A DNA stretch of 16,419 bases, from positions 1-16,419 of the forward strand of contig UPXY01000035.1 of assembly GCA_900538305.1 (NCBI GenBank). The letters run 5' to 3'. Under the pieces are notes generated by a model that saw only the letters and a list, made by a program, of their open reading frames with translations, had not been told where the DNA came from and searched no databases. The number at the start of each line of letters is the position of its first letter. Within the stretch, counting starts at the first letter, position 1. Both the position numbers and the translations under genes were made by a program. Shown here piece by piece: positions 1 to 6,670 of this stretch. This stretch comes from an uncultured Collinsella sp. Lineage in GTDB: Bacteria; Actinomycetota; Coriobacteriia; Coriobacteriales; Coriobacteriaceae.

Positions 1-273
1 CCGGCTCCCGAGCCCGCCGCGGCCGCACCCGCGCCCGCAACGTCTGCCGCGCCCGCCGGCGCCCATGTGCAAACGGCCGCCATGCCCGGCACGATCACGA
101 ACATCCACGTGGCAGTGGGCGATAAGGTCGAGGTGAACCAGCCCGTCATGGTGCTCGAAGCCATGAAGATGGAGAACGAGGTCGTGGCCGAGCAGGCCGG
201 CACCATCGCTTCCATCAACGTCGCGAAGGGCGACATGGTGAACCCCGGCGACGAGCTGTTCAGCATCGCCTAG
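1..273 (+). CDS. Biotin carboxyl carrier protein of a biotin-dependent decarboxylase (C-terminal part; 5' end outside window)
   Basis: The frame is open from base 1, so the gene begins upstream. The first ~22 codons encode an Ala/Pro-rich flexible linker (PAPEPAAAAPAPA...). A complete biotinyl domain of about 68 residues follows, with the canonical biotinylation motif EAMKMEN; the acceptor lysine is codon 166-168. The GTG at 67 is only a valine inside the protein and not a start, because the linker precedes it in frame. In this family the carrier shuttles CO2 on biotin between a carboxyltransferase and the membrane decarboxylase (OadB/MmdB type). The downstream genes supply exactly those partners, so this is the mobile arm of that complex. 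The linker-plus-domain layout matches the gamma/carrier subunits of methylmalonyl-CoA, glutaconyl-CoA and oxaloacetate decarboxylases; which of these applies cannot be told from the fragment. The modifying ligase is probably BirA at 11336-12139. Confidence 0.93.
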   Translation, partial: PAPEPAAAAPAPATSAAPAGAHVQTAAMPGTITNIHVAVGDKVEVNQPVMVLEAMKMENEVVAEQAGTIASINVAKGDMVNPGDELFSIA

Positions 274-285
274 CACCGATCGGCC

Positions 286-388
286 GCGCGTGACAACGAC
301 GCCGGACCATGTTGTCGCGCCGCACCGTCGCTTCGCATCCCGTCAATACCGATGCGTGGCAGCATGACCTGGCACCGTTGTCACGCGC
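286..388 (+). promoter_or_regulatory. Intercistronic RNA structure with alternative hairpins ahead of oadB
   Basis: The 134-nt gap between the carrier stop and the oadB start contains a perfect 13-bp inverted repeat: GCGCGTGACAACG at 286-298 against 376-388. The left arm can instead pair with GTTGTCGCGC at 311-320, so the two folds exclude each other. A third stem (CGCATC 334-339 / GATGCG 351-356) sits inside the large loop. The long stem ends about 7 nt before the oadB Shine-Dalgarno (395-403). It could tune stoichiometry, protect or process the mRNA, or act as a switch. The pairing is seen directly; the function is inferred. Confidence 0.55.
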
Positions 389-407
389 CTCGACAGAGGA
401 GAGACCA

Positions 408-1535
408 TTGGAGATTCTAACCACAGCGGCCGACGTGCTGACCGCAGGCGTCATCGCGCTCGCGGCCGAGCCCGGACGCATCGTCATGATGGCCATCGGC
501 TGCGTCCTCATGTACCTCGGCATCAAGAAGGAGTACGAGCCCACGCTGCTCGTGCCCATGGGACTCGGCACCATCCTCGTGAACATCCCGTTCTCGGGCG
601 TCATCGGCGAGGGAGCGCCCTTCACGGTGCTCTTCGACATGGGCATCGAGACGGAGCTCTTCCCGCTTCTGCTCTTCATCGGCATCGGCGCCATGATCGA
701 CTTTGGGCCTTTGCTCTCGAGCCCGTTTCTGCTCATCTTCGGCGCCGCTGCGCAGTTCGGCATCTTCTTCGTGATCATCGTCGCGACGCTCCTCGGCTTC
801 GACATCGCCGACGCCGCCTCGACGGGCATCATCGCCGCCGCGGACGGCCCCACGTCGATCTTCGTGGCCAACAGCCTCGGCTCGAGGTACATGGGCGCCA
901 TCATGGTCGCGGCGTACTCCTACATGGCCCTCGTGCCCATCATCCAGCCGATCGCCATCAAGGCGTGCACCACGAAGCACGAGCGCCGCATCCGCATGGA
1001 CTACAACCCGCTCGCGGTCTCCAAGACGGCGAAGATCCTCTTCCCCATCATCATCTGCGCCATCGCCGGCCTCATCGCCCCGGCGTCGCTGCCGCTCGTG
1101 GGCTTCCTCATGTTCGGCAACCTGCTCCGCGAATGCGGCGTGCTCGACAACCTGTCTAAGAGCGCCCAGAACGAGCTCGTGAACCTCATCTCGATCCTGC
1201 TCGGCCTCTGCGTCTCCGTGAAGATGGAGTACTCGGACTTCCTGCAGCCCGACACCCTCATCGTCATGGCGCTCGGCCTCGTGGGCTTCGTCATGGACAC
1301 CGTGGGCGGCGTCATGTTCGCAAAGCTCCTGAACCTCTTCCGCAGGGAGAAGATCAACCCCATGGTGGGCGCCGCCGGCATCTCCGCCTTCCCCATGAGC
1401 TCGCGCGTGGTGCAGCGCCTCGCCACGGAGGAGGACCCGCAGAACTTCATCCTCATGCAGGCGAGCGCCGCGAACGTGGCCGGGCAGATCGCCTCGGTCG
1501 TCGCCGGCGGCCTCGTGCTCGGGCTCTTGATGTAA
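408..1535 (+). CDS. oadB: Na+-translocating decarboxylase, beta subunit (OadB/MmdB/GcdB family)
   Basis: This 375-residue polytopic membrane protein is the catalytic and ion-pumping subunit. It decarboxylates carboxybiotin on the carrier protein and couples that to Na+ export. Start chosen: TTG at 408, 4 nt after the Shine-Dalgarno AGAGGAGAG; residues encoded upstream of it (from 309) are not family-like. Polar residues known to be essential in Klebsiella OadB (D203, Y229, N373, G377, S382, R389) have counterparts with identical spacing: D146 in AADGPTS, Y172, N317, G321, S326 and R333 in the NPMVGAAGISAFPMSSR region. The conserved C-terminal helix (NVAGQIASVVAGG) is also present. Length is normal for the family. 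It follows the biotin carrier and is 13 nt ahead of the small anchor gene, so it is part of one operon. Substrate (oxaloacetate, methylmalonyl-CoA or another) is set by the carboxyltransferase, not by this subunit. Confidence 0.93.
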   Translation: MEILTTAADVLTAGVIALAAEPGRIVMMAIGCVLMYLGIKKEYEPTLLVPMGLGTILVNIPFSGVIGEGAPFTVLFDMGIETELFPLLLFIGIGAMIDFGPLLSSPFLLIFGAAAQFGIFFVIIVATLLGFDIADAASTGIIAAADGPTSIFVANSLGSRYMGAIMVAAYSYMALVPIIQPIAIKACTTKHERRIRMDYNPLAVSKTAKILFPIIICAIAGLIAPASLPLVGFLMFGNLLRECGVLDNLSKSAQNELVNLISILLGLCVSVKMEYSDFLQPDTLIVMALGLVGFVMDTVGGVMFAKLLNLFRREKINPMVGAAGISAFPMSSRVVQRLATEEDPQNFILMQASAANVAGQIASVVAGGLVLGLLM

Positions 1536-1548
1536 GGGGGGTTCACGA

Positions 1549-1683
1549 ATGTCTGAAAACCTGATCACCGCCCTCGAGCTCCTCGGCATCGGCTGGGGCG
1601 GCATCTTCGTCGTCATGATCGTCATCTACCTCGTGTCGCTCGCGCTGTCGAAGATCTTCTCGCCGCGCAACCCCGAGGCATAA
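1549..1683 (+). CDS. Small OadG-like membrane anchor subunit (44 aa)
   Basis: This is a short gene between oadB and the carboxyltransferase gene: ATG at 1549 after the purine-rich AAGGGGGG, stop TAA at 1681. The product has a single hydrophobic helix (about residues 12-36, GIGWGGIFVVMIVIYLVSLALSK) followed by a short basic/polar tail (SPRNPEA). This is the layout of the gamma/delta subunits of oxaloacetate and methylmalonyl-CoA decarboxylases. They hold the soluble carboxyltransferase on the membrane subunit and stabilise the complex. At 44 residues it is shorter than typical OadG (about 80) and lacks the His/Pro-rich zinc-binding tail, so it is probably an anchor only. The gene is 13 nt after oadB and 24 nt before the next start. 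Assignment rests on position, size and the single helix, since similarity is weak at this length. Confidence 0.8.
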   Translation: MSENLITALELLGIGWGGIFVVMIVIYLVSLALSKIFSPRNPEA

Positions 1684-1707
1684 CGATCGCGAAAGGAGAA
1701 CGACCAC

Positions 1708-3102
1708 ATGGGACGTACCGTTCGCTTCATGGAAACCATCCTGCGCGACGGCCAGCAGAGCCAAATCGCCACGCGCATGCCCATCGAGGATATGCTGCCC
1801 GTGCTTGAGGACCTGGATAGCTGCGGCCTCTACGCCCTCGAGGTGTGGGGCGGCGCGACGTTCGACTCGTGCCTGCGCTACCTGAACGAGGATCCGTGGG
1901 AGCGTCTGCGCACCATCCGCGCGCACGTGAAGAACGCCAAGCTCCAGATGCTCCTGCGCGGACAGAACCTCTTGGGCTACCACAACTATGCCGACGACGT
2001 CGTCGAGGAGTTCGTGAAGAAGTCCGTTGAGAACGGCATCGACGTGCTGCGCATCTTCGACGCGCTGAACGACACGCGCAACCTCCAAACCTCGATCCGC
2101 GCGGCGAAGGAGGCCGGCGGCGAGGTGCAGGCCGCCATCTGCTACACCACGAGCGACGTGCACACGGTCCGGTACTTCGTTTCGCTTGCAACCGAGATGG
2201 AGCGCGCCGGCGCCGACAGCATCTGCATCAAGGACATGGCGGGCGTGCTCACGCCCGAGGTCGCCTACGAGCTCGTGGGCGAGATCAAGGCTGCAACCGA
2301 CCTGCCCGTACAGGTGCACACGCACGGCACTGCGGGCATCGGCCAGATGACCTACCTTAAGGCTGTCGAAGCCGGAGCCGACATCATCGACACCTGCCTC
2401 TCCCCGCTCGCGGAGGGAACGAGCCAGCCGGCAACCGAATCGATGGCTATCGCGCTCGATGGCCTGGGCTACAAGACCGATCTTGATGTGGACAAGCTCG
2501 ACGCCGTCGCGAAGCACTTCGCCGGCGTGCGCGACCGCTTCCTCGCCGACGGCGGCCTTAACCCCAAGGTCCTTGAAGTGGAGCCCAAAGCGCTTCTCTA
2601 CAAGGTGCCGGGAGGCATGCTCTCGAACCTCATCAGCAACCTCGCCGACCTGGGCGCGAGCGATCGCTACAACGAGGTGCTTGCCGAGGTGCCGCGCGTG
2701 CGCGCCGAGCTGGGCTATCCGCCGCTCGTGACGCCGCTCTCGCAGATGGTGGGCTCTCAGGCGCTCATGAACGTGCTTTCGGGAGAGCGCTACAAAGTGG
2801 TGCCGAAGGAGATCAAGGACTACGTGCACGGCATGTACGGTCGCCCGCCGGTAACGATCTCGAAGGAGATTCGCGAGCTCATCATCGGTGACGACGAGGT
2901 CATCACGTGCCGCCCCGCCGACCTGCTCGAGCCCGAACTTCCCAAGGCGCGCGAAGAGATCGGGATGTACGCCAAGAGCGAGGAAGACGTGCTCTCTTAT
3001 GCGCTCTTCCCGGAACAGGCACGAGACTTCCTGGGGCGTCGCGAAGATCCGTTCTACGATGTGCCCGTGCAGGAGGTTGAGGTCACGATCGACGTGGCGT
3101 AG
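1708..3102 (+). CDS. Carboxyltransferase subunit: OadA / pyruvate carboxylase subunit B / transcarboxylase 5S family
   Basis: This 464-residue soluble TIM-barrel carboxyltransferase transfers CO2 between biotin on the carrier and pyruvate/oxaloacetate. Start ATG follows AAAGGAG. Family motifs: ETILRDGQQS near the N-terminus (metal ligand D14), MLLRGQNLLGY (81-91), the carboxylatable lysine K175 in IKDMAGVL, and metal-binding H204/H206 in VHTHG. It stops after the second conserved domain and has no C-terminal biotinyl domain. It therefore resembles the Propionibacterium transcarboxylase 5S subunit and split OadA more than full-length OadA (about 590 residues). The biotin domain is supplied by the gene at 1-273. 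It is the last gene of the operon; a terminator follows 44 nt later. Two roles fit: oxaloacetate decarboxylation driving the Na+ pump, or pyruvate as acceptor in transcarboxylation from methylmalonyl-CoA if a 12S-type subunit lies upstream. Confidence 0.92.
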   Translation: MGRTVRFMETILRDGQQSQIATRMPIEDMLPVLEDLDSCGLYALEVWGGATFDSCLRYLNEDPWERLRTIRAHVKNAKLQMLLRGQNLLGYHNYADDVVEEFVKKSVENGIDVLRIFDALNDTRNLQTSIRAAKEAGGEVQAAICYTTSDVHTVRYFVSLATEMERAGADSICIKDMAGVLTPEVAYELVGEIKAATDLPVQVHTHGTAGIGQMTYLKAVEAGADIIDTCLSPLAEGTSQPATESMAIALDGLGYKTDLDVDKLDAVAKHFAGVRDRFLADGGLNPKVLEVEPKALLYKVPGGMLSNLISNLADLGASDRYNEVLAEVPRVRAELGYPPLVTPLSQMVGSQALMNVLSGERYKVVPKEIKDYVHGMYGRPPVTISKEIRELIIGDDEVITCRPADLLEPELPKAREEIGMYAKSEEDVLSYALFPEQARDFLGRREDPFYDVPVQEVEVTIDVA

Positions 3103-3145
3103 CCGGATACCCCAGCAGCGATCAGCTTTTGCGAAGTGAGCTTTA

Positions 3146-3210
3146 CCGTAGCTTCCCGGAACGGTTGAGAGGCGATCTGCCCTCGTCGTCCCGGGAAGTT
3201 ACGGTTTTCT
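3146..3210 (+). terminator. Rho-independent terminator of the decarboxylase operon
   Basis: A 14-bp stem (3146-3159 with 3191-3204, one G-U pair) encloses a 31-nt loop that can itself form a short GAGG/CCTC hairpin. It is followed directly by TTTTCTT. It lies 44 nt after the carboxyltransferase stop codon on the same strand. Confidence 0.85.
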
Positions 3211-3295
3211 TCATGGGGTTTTCTTAATGGGAAGGCATCGTGCCCCGCATGTCGCATTCAACGTCGTGATTCCACGGGTCATATGCGCGAAAGGA

Positions 3296-3505
3296 CTATT
3301 TGCACGCCTCCAAGATTTCGTAGACCTCGTCGGCGTCGAGCACCTTCGGACAGCTCGGGATGATGATGGTCGAATCGGCCACCGCGCGCAGCATCTCATC
3401 GGTGCCCTCGCCCTCGATGCCCATCTCGGAAAGCTTGGTGGGCAGGCCGATCTCGGCAATGAAGGCCTCGAGCGCGTCGATGCCGGCCGCGGCGAGCGCC
3501 TCGTG
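3296..3505 (-). pseudogene. Iron-containing alcohol dehydrogenase, C-terminal remnant
   Basis: Reading the - strand up to the TAG at 3296, the last ~68 codons match the C-terminus of group III Fe-dependent alcohol dehydrogenases (BdhA/YqhD type): an AGIDALEAFIAEIGLPTKLSE segment, then the small helical domain ending KVLDADEVYEILEAC. The rest of a ~380-residue enzyme is missing, including the NAD- and metal-binding parts. Homology stops near 3490-3505, where a nitroreductase fragment begins on the opposite strand. The frame stays open upstream to 4000, but that extension is antisense to the nitroreductase and has no dehydrogenase character. No function is expected. Family call is from memory of the family's C-terminal pattern. 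Confidence 0.78.
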
Positions 3506-3922
3506 CTCCTCGCCCAGTCGCTTGGCCTCAACACCTGCTGGGTCGCGCTCACATACCGCAAAAAGGAGAGCGTCGCGCGCGTCGCTGCAGGCGAGCGGTT
3601 CGTCTGCTGCATCGCGCTCGGTCACGGCAAGTCGAGCGGGACGGCGCACAAGGCGAGACCGGTCGAACGGCTGGGGCGCATGGACGGCGACCCAGGGCTT
3701 GCCGGGGCACCCGCGTGGTTCATCGCCGGGCTCGAGGCGACGCAACTCGCCCCCATCGCCCTCAATCAGCAGCGCTTCCGGTTCGACCTCGCTGCAGACG
3801 AGCGCACCGTACGCGCACGCGCCCTGCCCGCGGTCTCCTGCGGACGCATCGACCTCGGCATCGCCAAGCTGCACTTCGAGCTCGGAGCCAGCACCGTCTC
3901 GCACGACTGGAAGTTCGCGTAG
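3491..3922 (+). pseudogene. Nitroreductase family protein, C-terminal remnant
   Basis: About 143 codons on the + strand ending in TAG at 3920-3922 resemble the C-terminal half of TM1586-like nitroreductases. Recognisable parts are GERLVLLAQSLGLNTCWVAL, the VCCIALGHG segment, the AHKARP motif, PAWFIAGLEATQLAPIALNQQ and the closing DLGIAKLHFELGA. These are FMN/NAD(P)H-dependent oxidoreductases. The N-terminal ~100 residues, with the first FMN-binding arginine/serine segment, are absent and no credible start with a ribosome binding site is visible. The sequence upstream in the same frame is antisense to the Fe-ADH remnant. The remaining reading frame is undamaged, so the loss looks recent. Confidence 0.78.
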
Positions 3923-4235
3923 CGCGCCAAGGATGACAACCAACCTTCGAGGTGCGCCTACCGGTTGCGTGCACGCCGGGCGACGTGCAGGGAGCCGCAC
4001 GCACCGAAGCGTTATAGCCTTCCAACCAACAGATGGTTCCGCGTCGGCTCCGAGGAGTCTACCATACGATCAAGATACCCGGGGCATTGCCGTGCAGGGC
4101 GTGAAAGGCGCAGCCCTCGCCGGTGCGGGACGAAACCCCCGCCCCGGCACGAACGCATGCCGCGGTGCTCGGGCGCGAAAACGGGTACCAGAAGCTCGAC
4201 CGAAGACAGCGAGCTACGAAGAGAAAGGTGAAGCC
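3923..4235. other. Intergenic stretch ahead of the flavin reductase gene
   Basis: I see no gene in these 313 bases in any frame that reads like a protein family. There is an imperfect hairpin at about 4118-4147 (GCCGG/CCGGC and GCGGG/CCCGC with one mismatch) without a T-tract. The flavin reductase Shine-Dalgarno (GAGAAAGGTG) is at 4221-4230. No convincing -35/-10 pair was found. It is probably promoter and leader DNA plus degraded sequence of the surrounding island. Confidence 0.45.
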
Positions 4236-4796
4236 ATGAAGAAGAGCCTCGGGGCAAAGGGCGAGCAGTTCCCGCAGTCGGTGTTCATCATCGCCACCTA
4301 CAACGAAGACGGCACCGCCGACGCCATGAACGCCGCCTGGGCGGGCGAATGCGGCAGCGATACCATCGCCCTCAACCTCGGGGGGCACAAAACCACCCAG
4401 AACATCGTGAAGCGCGGCGCCTTCACCGTCGCCCCCGCAAACCGAGCCAACCTGGAGAGCGCGGACTACTTCGGCATCGCCACGGGCAACAAGGTCGACA
4501 AAGAGCGCGGATGCGGCCTCACCTTCACGCGCTCCGAACGCGTCGACGCCCCGGTGATCGAGGAGTACCCGCTTACCATGGAATGCGAACTCGTCTCCAT
4601 CGACGGCGACGAGCGGGGCGGGCGCATCGTGGGCCGCATCGTGAACGTACTGGCAGACGAAAGCATCCTCGATGACGAGGGTCGCGTGGATTTCGGACGC
4701 ATGCAACCGCTCGTCTACGACGCGACCCGCCGCATCTACCGCGTGGTGGGCGAAGAGGCCGGCGGCGCCTGGAGCGCGGGGCGCGCCCTGATGTAG
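4236..4796 (+). CDS. Flavin reductase-like, FMN-binding split-barrel protein
   Basis: This 186-residue protein of the flavin reductase/DIM6-NTAB-like split-barrel family binds FMN and usually reduces flavin or other small acceptors with NAD(P)H. The family signature runs from the start: FPQSVFIIATYNEDGTADAMNAAWAGECGSD (strand, then the flavin-phosphate loop), IALNLGGHKTTQNIVKRGAFTV, and EYPLTMECELVSIDGDE followed by GGRIVGRIVNVLADESIL. It closes with DFGRMQPLVYDATRRIYRVVGE, typical of the clostridial/actinobacterial subgroup. ATG at 4236 is preceded by GAGAAAGG; the frame is open far upstream but only this start fits the family. Length is normal. It stands between remnants of other oxidoreductases and looks intact. 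Its physiological substrate and redox partner cannot be read from the sequence; the flavodoxin at 6024 is a possible partner by proximity only. Confidence 0.88.
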   Translation: MKKSLGAKGEQFPQSVFIIATYNEDGTADAMNAAWAGECGSDTIALNLGGHKTTQNIVKRGAFTVAPANRANLESADYFGIATGNKVDKERGCGLTFTRSERVDAPVIEEYPLTMECELVSIDGDERGGRIVGRIVNVLADESILDDEGRVDFGRMQPLVYDATRRIYRVVGEEAGGAWSAGRALM

Positions 4797-4922
4797 GCGT
4801 CCTCTCTTATCGTATAGGCACGTAGCAACGCTCTCTTCGCAAGCTAGCGCATCGACAGCCAGAAGGCGCGGGCGTCGTCGATCCAGCCCTCGGACTGTAG
4901 CCGCCCATCCGCGCGGCCCGCA

Positions 4923-5330
4923 CGGGCTTTTGCAGGGCATCCAGGCGAGCGAGACCTGCGCCATCATGGCACCGTGCTCGCGCGCGACCTCTTCGATGGG
5001 CTCAAGGACGTCGCGGTTCCTCTCGTAGCCTTCGGGTGTGTACTGCGGCATGCCCGCTCGATAGTCCTGAGTGCCCTCGAAACGCGAGCTCGGCGAATAC
5101 GCACCCGTAAGAAAGCCGTTCGCCATGGGGCTGAACGCCACAAGTGCCACATCGAGCTCGTCGAGCTCGGGCAGCAGGCCCTCGTTTCATCGAGCCAGCA
5201 TGGGGTAACGGTTCCGGATCGCCGCCACCGGGCACACCGCGTCGGCGCGACGCAGATACCCCTCTGTGGTCTCGGAGATGCCCCTCGCGCGTATCTTGCC
5301 CGCAGCGATGAGCTTCGCCATGACGCCGGC
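4923..5330 (-). pseudogene. Aldo/keto reductase remnant with in-frame stop
   Basis: On the - strand, MAKLIAAGKIRARGISE...LRRADAVCPVAAIRNRYPMLAR (from 5321 down) continues in the same frame, past a TGA at 5187-5189, into NEGLLPELDELDVALVAFSPMANGFLTG. The frame then runs through RAGMPQYTPEGYERN to MAQVSLAWM (ends about 4923). This is the middle-to-late barrel of a YajO/Tas-like aldo/keto reductase. The N-terminal ~130 residues (with the catalytic Asp/Tyr) and the C-terminal NADPH-binding end are gone. Three lesions (5' truncation, nonsense codon, 3' truncation) make this a pseudogene. Its 5' break lies at the promoter of the TetR gene. Confidence 0.85.
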
Positions 5331-5333
5331 ACC

Positions 5334-5377
5334 TTGACAGGGCAAGATTCCCCAATAAACTAGTGATTGATAGTTTA
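5334..5377 (+). promoter_or_regulatory. Promoter and self-operator of the TetR gene
   Basis: TTGACA at 5334-5339 (perfect -35) and TAAACT at 5356-5361 (-10, 4/6) are 16 bp apart. The -10 is embedded in a 22-bp inverted repeat, TAAACTA-N8-TAGTTTA (5356-5377), which fits a TetR-family dimer site. The Shine-Dalgarno AAGGAGG follows immediately. Binding here would block RNA polymerase, so autorepression of the tetR-flavodoxin operon is inferred. The region is locally AT-rich compared with its surroundings. Confidence 0.78.
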
Positions 5378-5391
5378 AGGAGGGATGCAGG

Positions 5392-6027
5392 ATGGGACGA
5401 CCGGCGGGACCAGCGCGCGACACGAAGCGCCTTGTCTGCGAGCGCGCGCTCGACATATTCGCCGAAAAGGGCTACGCCGCGACGACCATGCGCGACATCG
5501 CCCGCGCCGTGGATATGAAGGACGCATCGCTCTACAACCACTTTCCGAGCAAGCGCGCGCTTTTCGATGCCACGGTATCGTGGCAGCTCCATCGGTTGAC
5601 GCACCTGCTGCGCGGCCGCGGCGCGCTCGCCCTGCCCGAGGACGACCCCGCCGCGTATCGGACTTGCAACCCGGACGAGCTGCTCTCGATCGTGCTCGCC
5701 AGCTATGAACCGTTCTTCACCGATGAAGCCGTCGTTGAGCTCCGGCACGTCCTCGAGACGGAGCGCCACGCAGACGTCGATATCGCACGGCTCTACCGTG
5801 CCGTGTTCATCGAGCGACCGATCCAGCTGCAGGAAGCGATCTTCACCGCCCTCATCGCGGAAGGGGACTTTGAACCCTGCGACACGAGGCTTGCAGCCCG
5901 GCAGTTCCACGGGCCGGTGTTCCTCGCGCTCTGCGAGGAGATGCCCTGGGACGATGCACGGCGATTCATAGCCAAGCATCTCGAGGCATTCCAGTCCGAG
6001 CACCGCACCCGAAGGGAGCGCCCATGA
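5392..6027 (+). CDS. TetR/AcrR family transcriptional regulator
   Basis: This 211-residue protein is a ligand-responsive repressor. The N-terminal DNA-binding domain spans about residues 9-62 with the typical pattern: RALDIFAEKGYAATTMRDIA, then a recognition helix segment KDASLYNHFPSKRALF. The C-terminal ~145 residues form the variable ligand/dimer domain, for which no inducer can be predicted. ATG at 5392 lies 8 nt after AAGGAGG; an ATG at 5385 is out of frame. The last four bases overlap the flavodoxin start (ATGA), so the two are co-transcribed and the flavodoxin is the most likely target. The palindrome over the promoter is the probable operator. Family assignment is secure; function within the family is not. 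Confidence 0.94.
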   Translation: MGRPAGPARDTKRLVCERALDIFAEKGYAATTMRDIARAVDMKDASLYNHFPSKRALFDATVSWQLHRLTHLLRGRGALALPEDDPAAYRTCNPDELLSIVLASYEPFFTDEAVVELRHVLETERHADVDIARLYRAVFIERPIQLQEAIFTALIAEGDFEPCDTRLAARQFHGPVFLALCEEMPWDDARRFIAKHLEAFQSEHRTRRERP

Positions 6028-6560
6028 GCACCGCAATCGTCTACTGCTCGCAGACAGGGTACACGAAGACCTATGCGCGATGGCTCGCAGACTCCCTCGG
6101 CACCGAAGCCCTCCCCTTCAGCAGGCGCGGGGAAGCCGCCGTGTCCAGCGCGGAAACGATCGTCTTCCTCAGCTGGTTCCACGCAGGCGGCCTCAAAGAG
6201 GCGAGATGGCTGCGCGGGTGCATGGATGCGCAACCGGGTAAGCGCTACGTCGTCGTGGGCGTGGGCGCCTACCCCATGCCGAGCGAGGACTGGCCCCAGA
6301 GCGATACCGACGCCGCGTTCGAGCACGCCTTCCCACGCGATCGCTATCCCGCGCTCAAGCATTTCTACTGCCAGGGCGGGTTCGATTTCGACCGGCTTTG
6401 CACCCTCGACAAGCTTGCCATGCGGGCATTCTTCCGCATGCAGGCCAAAGCCGCTGAAACCGACCCGCGCATCGCCTTCGCCCTCGATGCCATGAAGCAG
6501 GGGTTCGACGGCACGGATCGCACCTACCTCCAGCCGGTTATCGATTATCTGAAGACATAA
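6024..6560 (+). CDS. Flavodoxin domain protein
   Basis: This 178-residue flavodoxin-like protein has an N-terminal FMN phosphate-binding loop, IVYCSQTGYTKTYARWLA (about residues 5-22), and a second flavin-contacting segment, TIVFLSWFHAGGLKEARWL (45-63). It resembles the flavodoxin_5/HemG-like group rather than classic short-chain flavodoxins. It should carry FMN and act as a low-potential electron carrier or small oxidoreductase in the cytoplasm. The gene overlaps the TetR stop by 4 nt with its Shine-Dalgarno (AAGGGAGC) inside tetR. That indicates translational coupling and control by the TetR protein. The residues after about 90 (HAFPRDRYPALKHFYCQGGFD) are typical of coriobacterial and clostridial homologues. 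Its redox partner is unknown. Confidence 0.85.
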   Translation: MSTAIVYCSQTGYTKTYARWLADSLGTEALPFSRRGEAAVSSAETIVFLSWFHAGGLKEARWLRGCMDAQPGKRYVVVGVGAYPMPSEDWPQSDTDAAFEHAFPRDRYPALKHFYCQGGFDFDRLCTLDKLAMRAFFRMQAKAAETDPRIAFALDAMKQGFDGTDRTYLQPVIDYLKT

Positions 6561-6588
6561 CCGCATGCAACCATGAGCGCGGCGCACA

Positions 6589-6616
6589 CGGCGGGAGCCG
6601 CGAAAGCGGCGTGCCG
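6589..6616 (+). terminator. Hairpin after the tetR-flavodoxin operon (possible weak terminator)
   Basis: A GCCGC-GAAA-GCGGC hairpin with a GNRA tetraloop (6597-6610) is enclosed by CGGC/GCCG (6589-6592/6613-6616). It begins 28 nt after the flavodoxin stop. No T-tract follows, so intrinsic termination is doubtful; it could be an mRNA 3'-end stabiliser. Confidence 0.35.
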
Positions 6617-6670
6617 AGCTCATCGCGACGCCCCTCCCGCAGGAAGGCTAAACCGGCCAGGTCGCTTGCA

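Noticed and set aside
309..407. In-frame N-terminal extension of OadB starting at ATG 309
   Set aside because: No homology, no hydrophobic helix, covers the structured intercistronic RNA, and the TTG at 408 has a strong, well-placed Shine-Dalgarno.
417..1625. 402-codon open frame on the - strand opposite oadB
   Set aside because: Antisense shadow of a high-GC gene: His/Asp/Glu/Arg-rich low-complexity product with no family pattern, and the opposite strand is a clear OadB.
1543..2829. 428-codon open frame on the - strand opposite the carboxyltransferase
   Set aside because: Shadow of the + strand 5S/OadA gene; composition (His/Arg/Val repeats) is typical of antisense frames and there is no ribosome binding site.
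3507..4000. Upstream continuation of the Fe-ADH frame on the - strand to 4000
   Set aside because: This part is antisense to the nitroreductase remnant and lacks any dehydrogenase pattern, so it is not an intact 234-residue protein.
4844..4920. - strand frame ending GWIDDARAFWLSMR-stop after the aldo/keto reductase remnant
   Set aside because: It reads like a natural C-terminus but is in another frame, is only ~25 codons long, and I cannot tie it to the aldo/keto reductase or any family.
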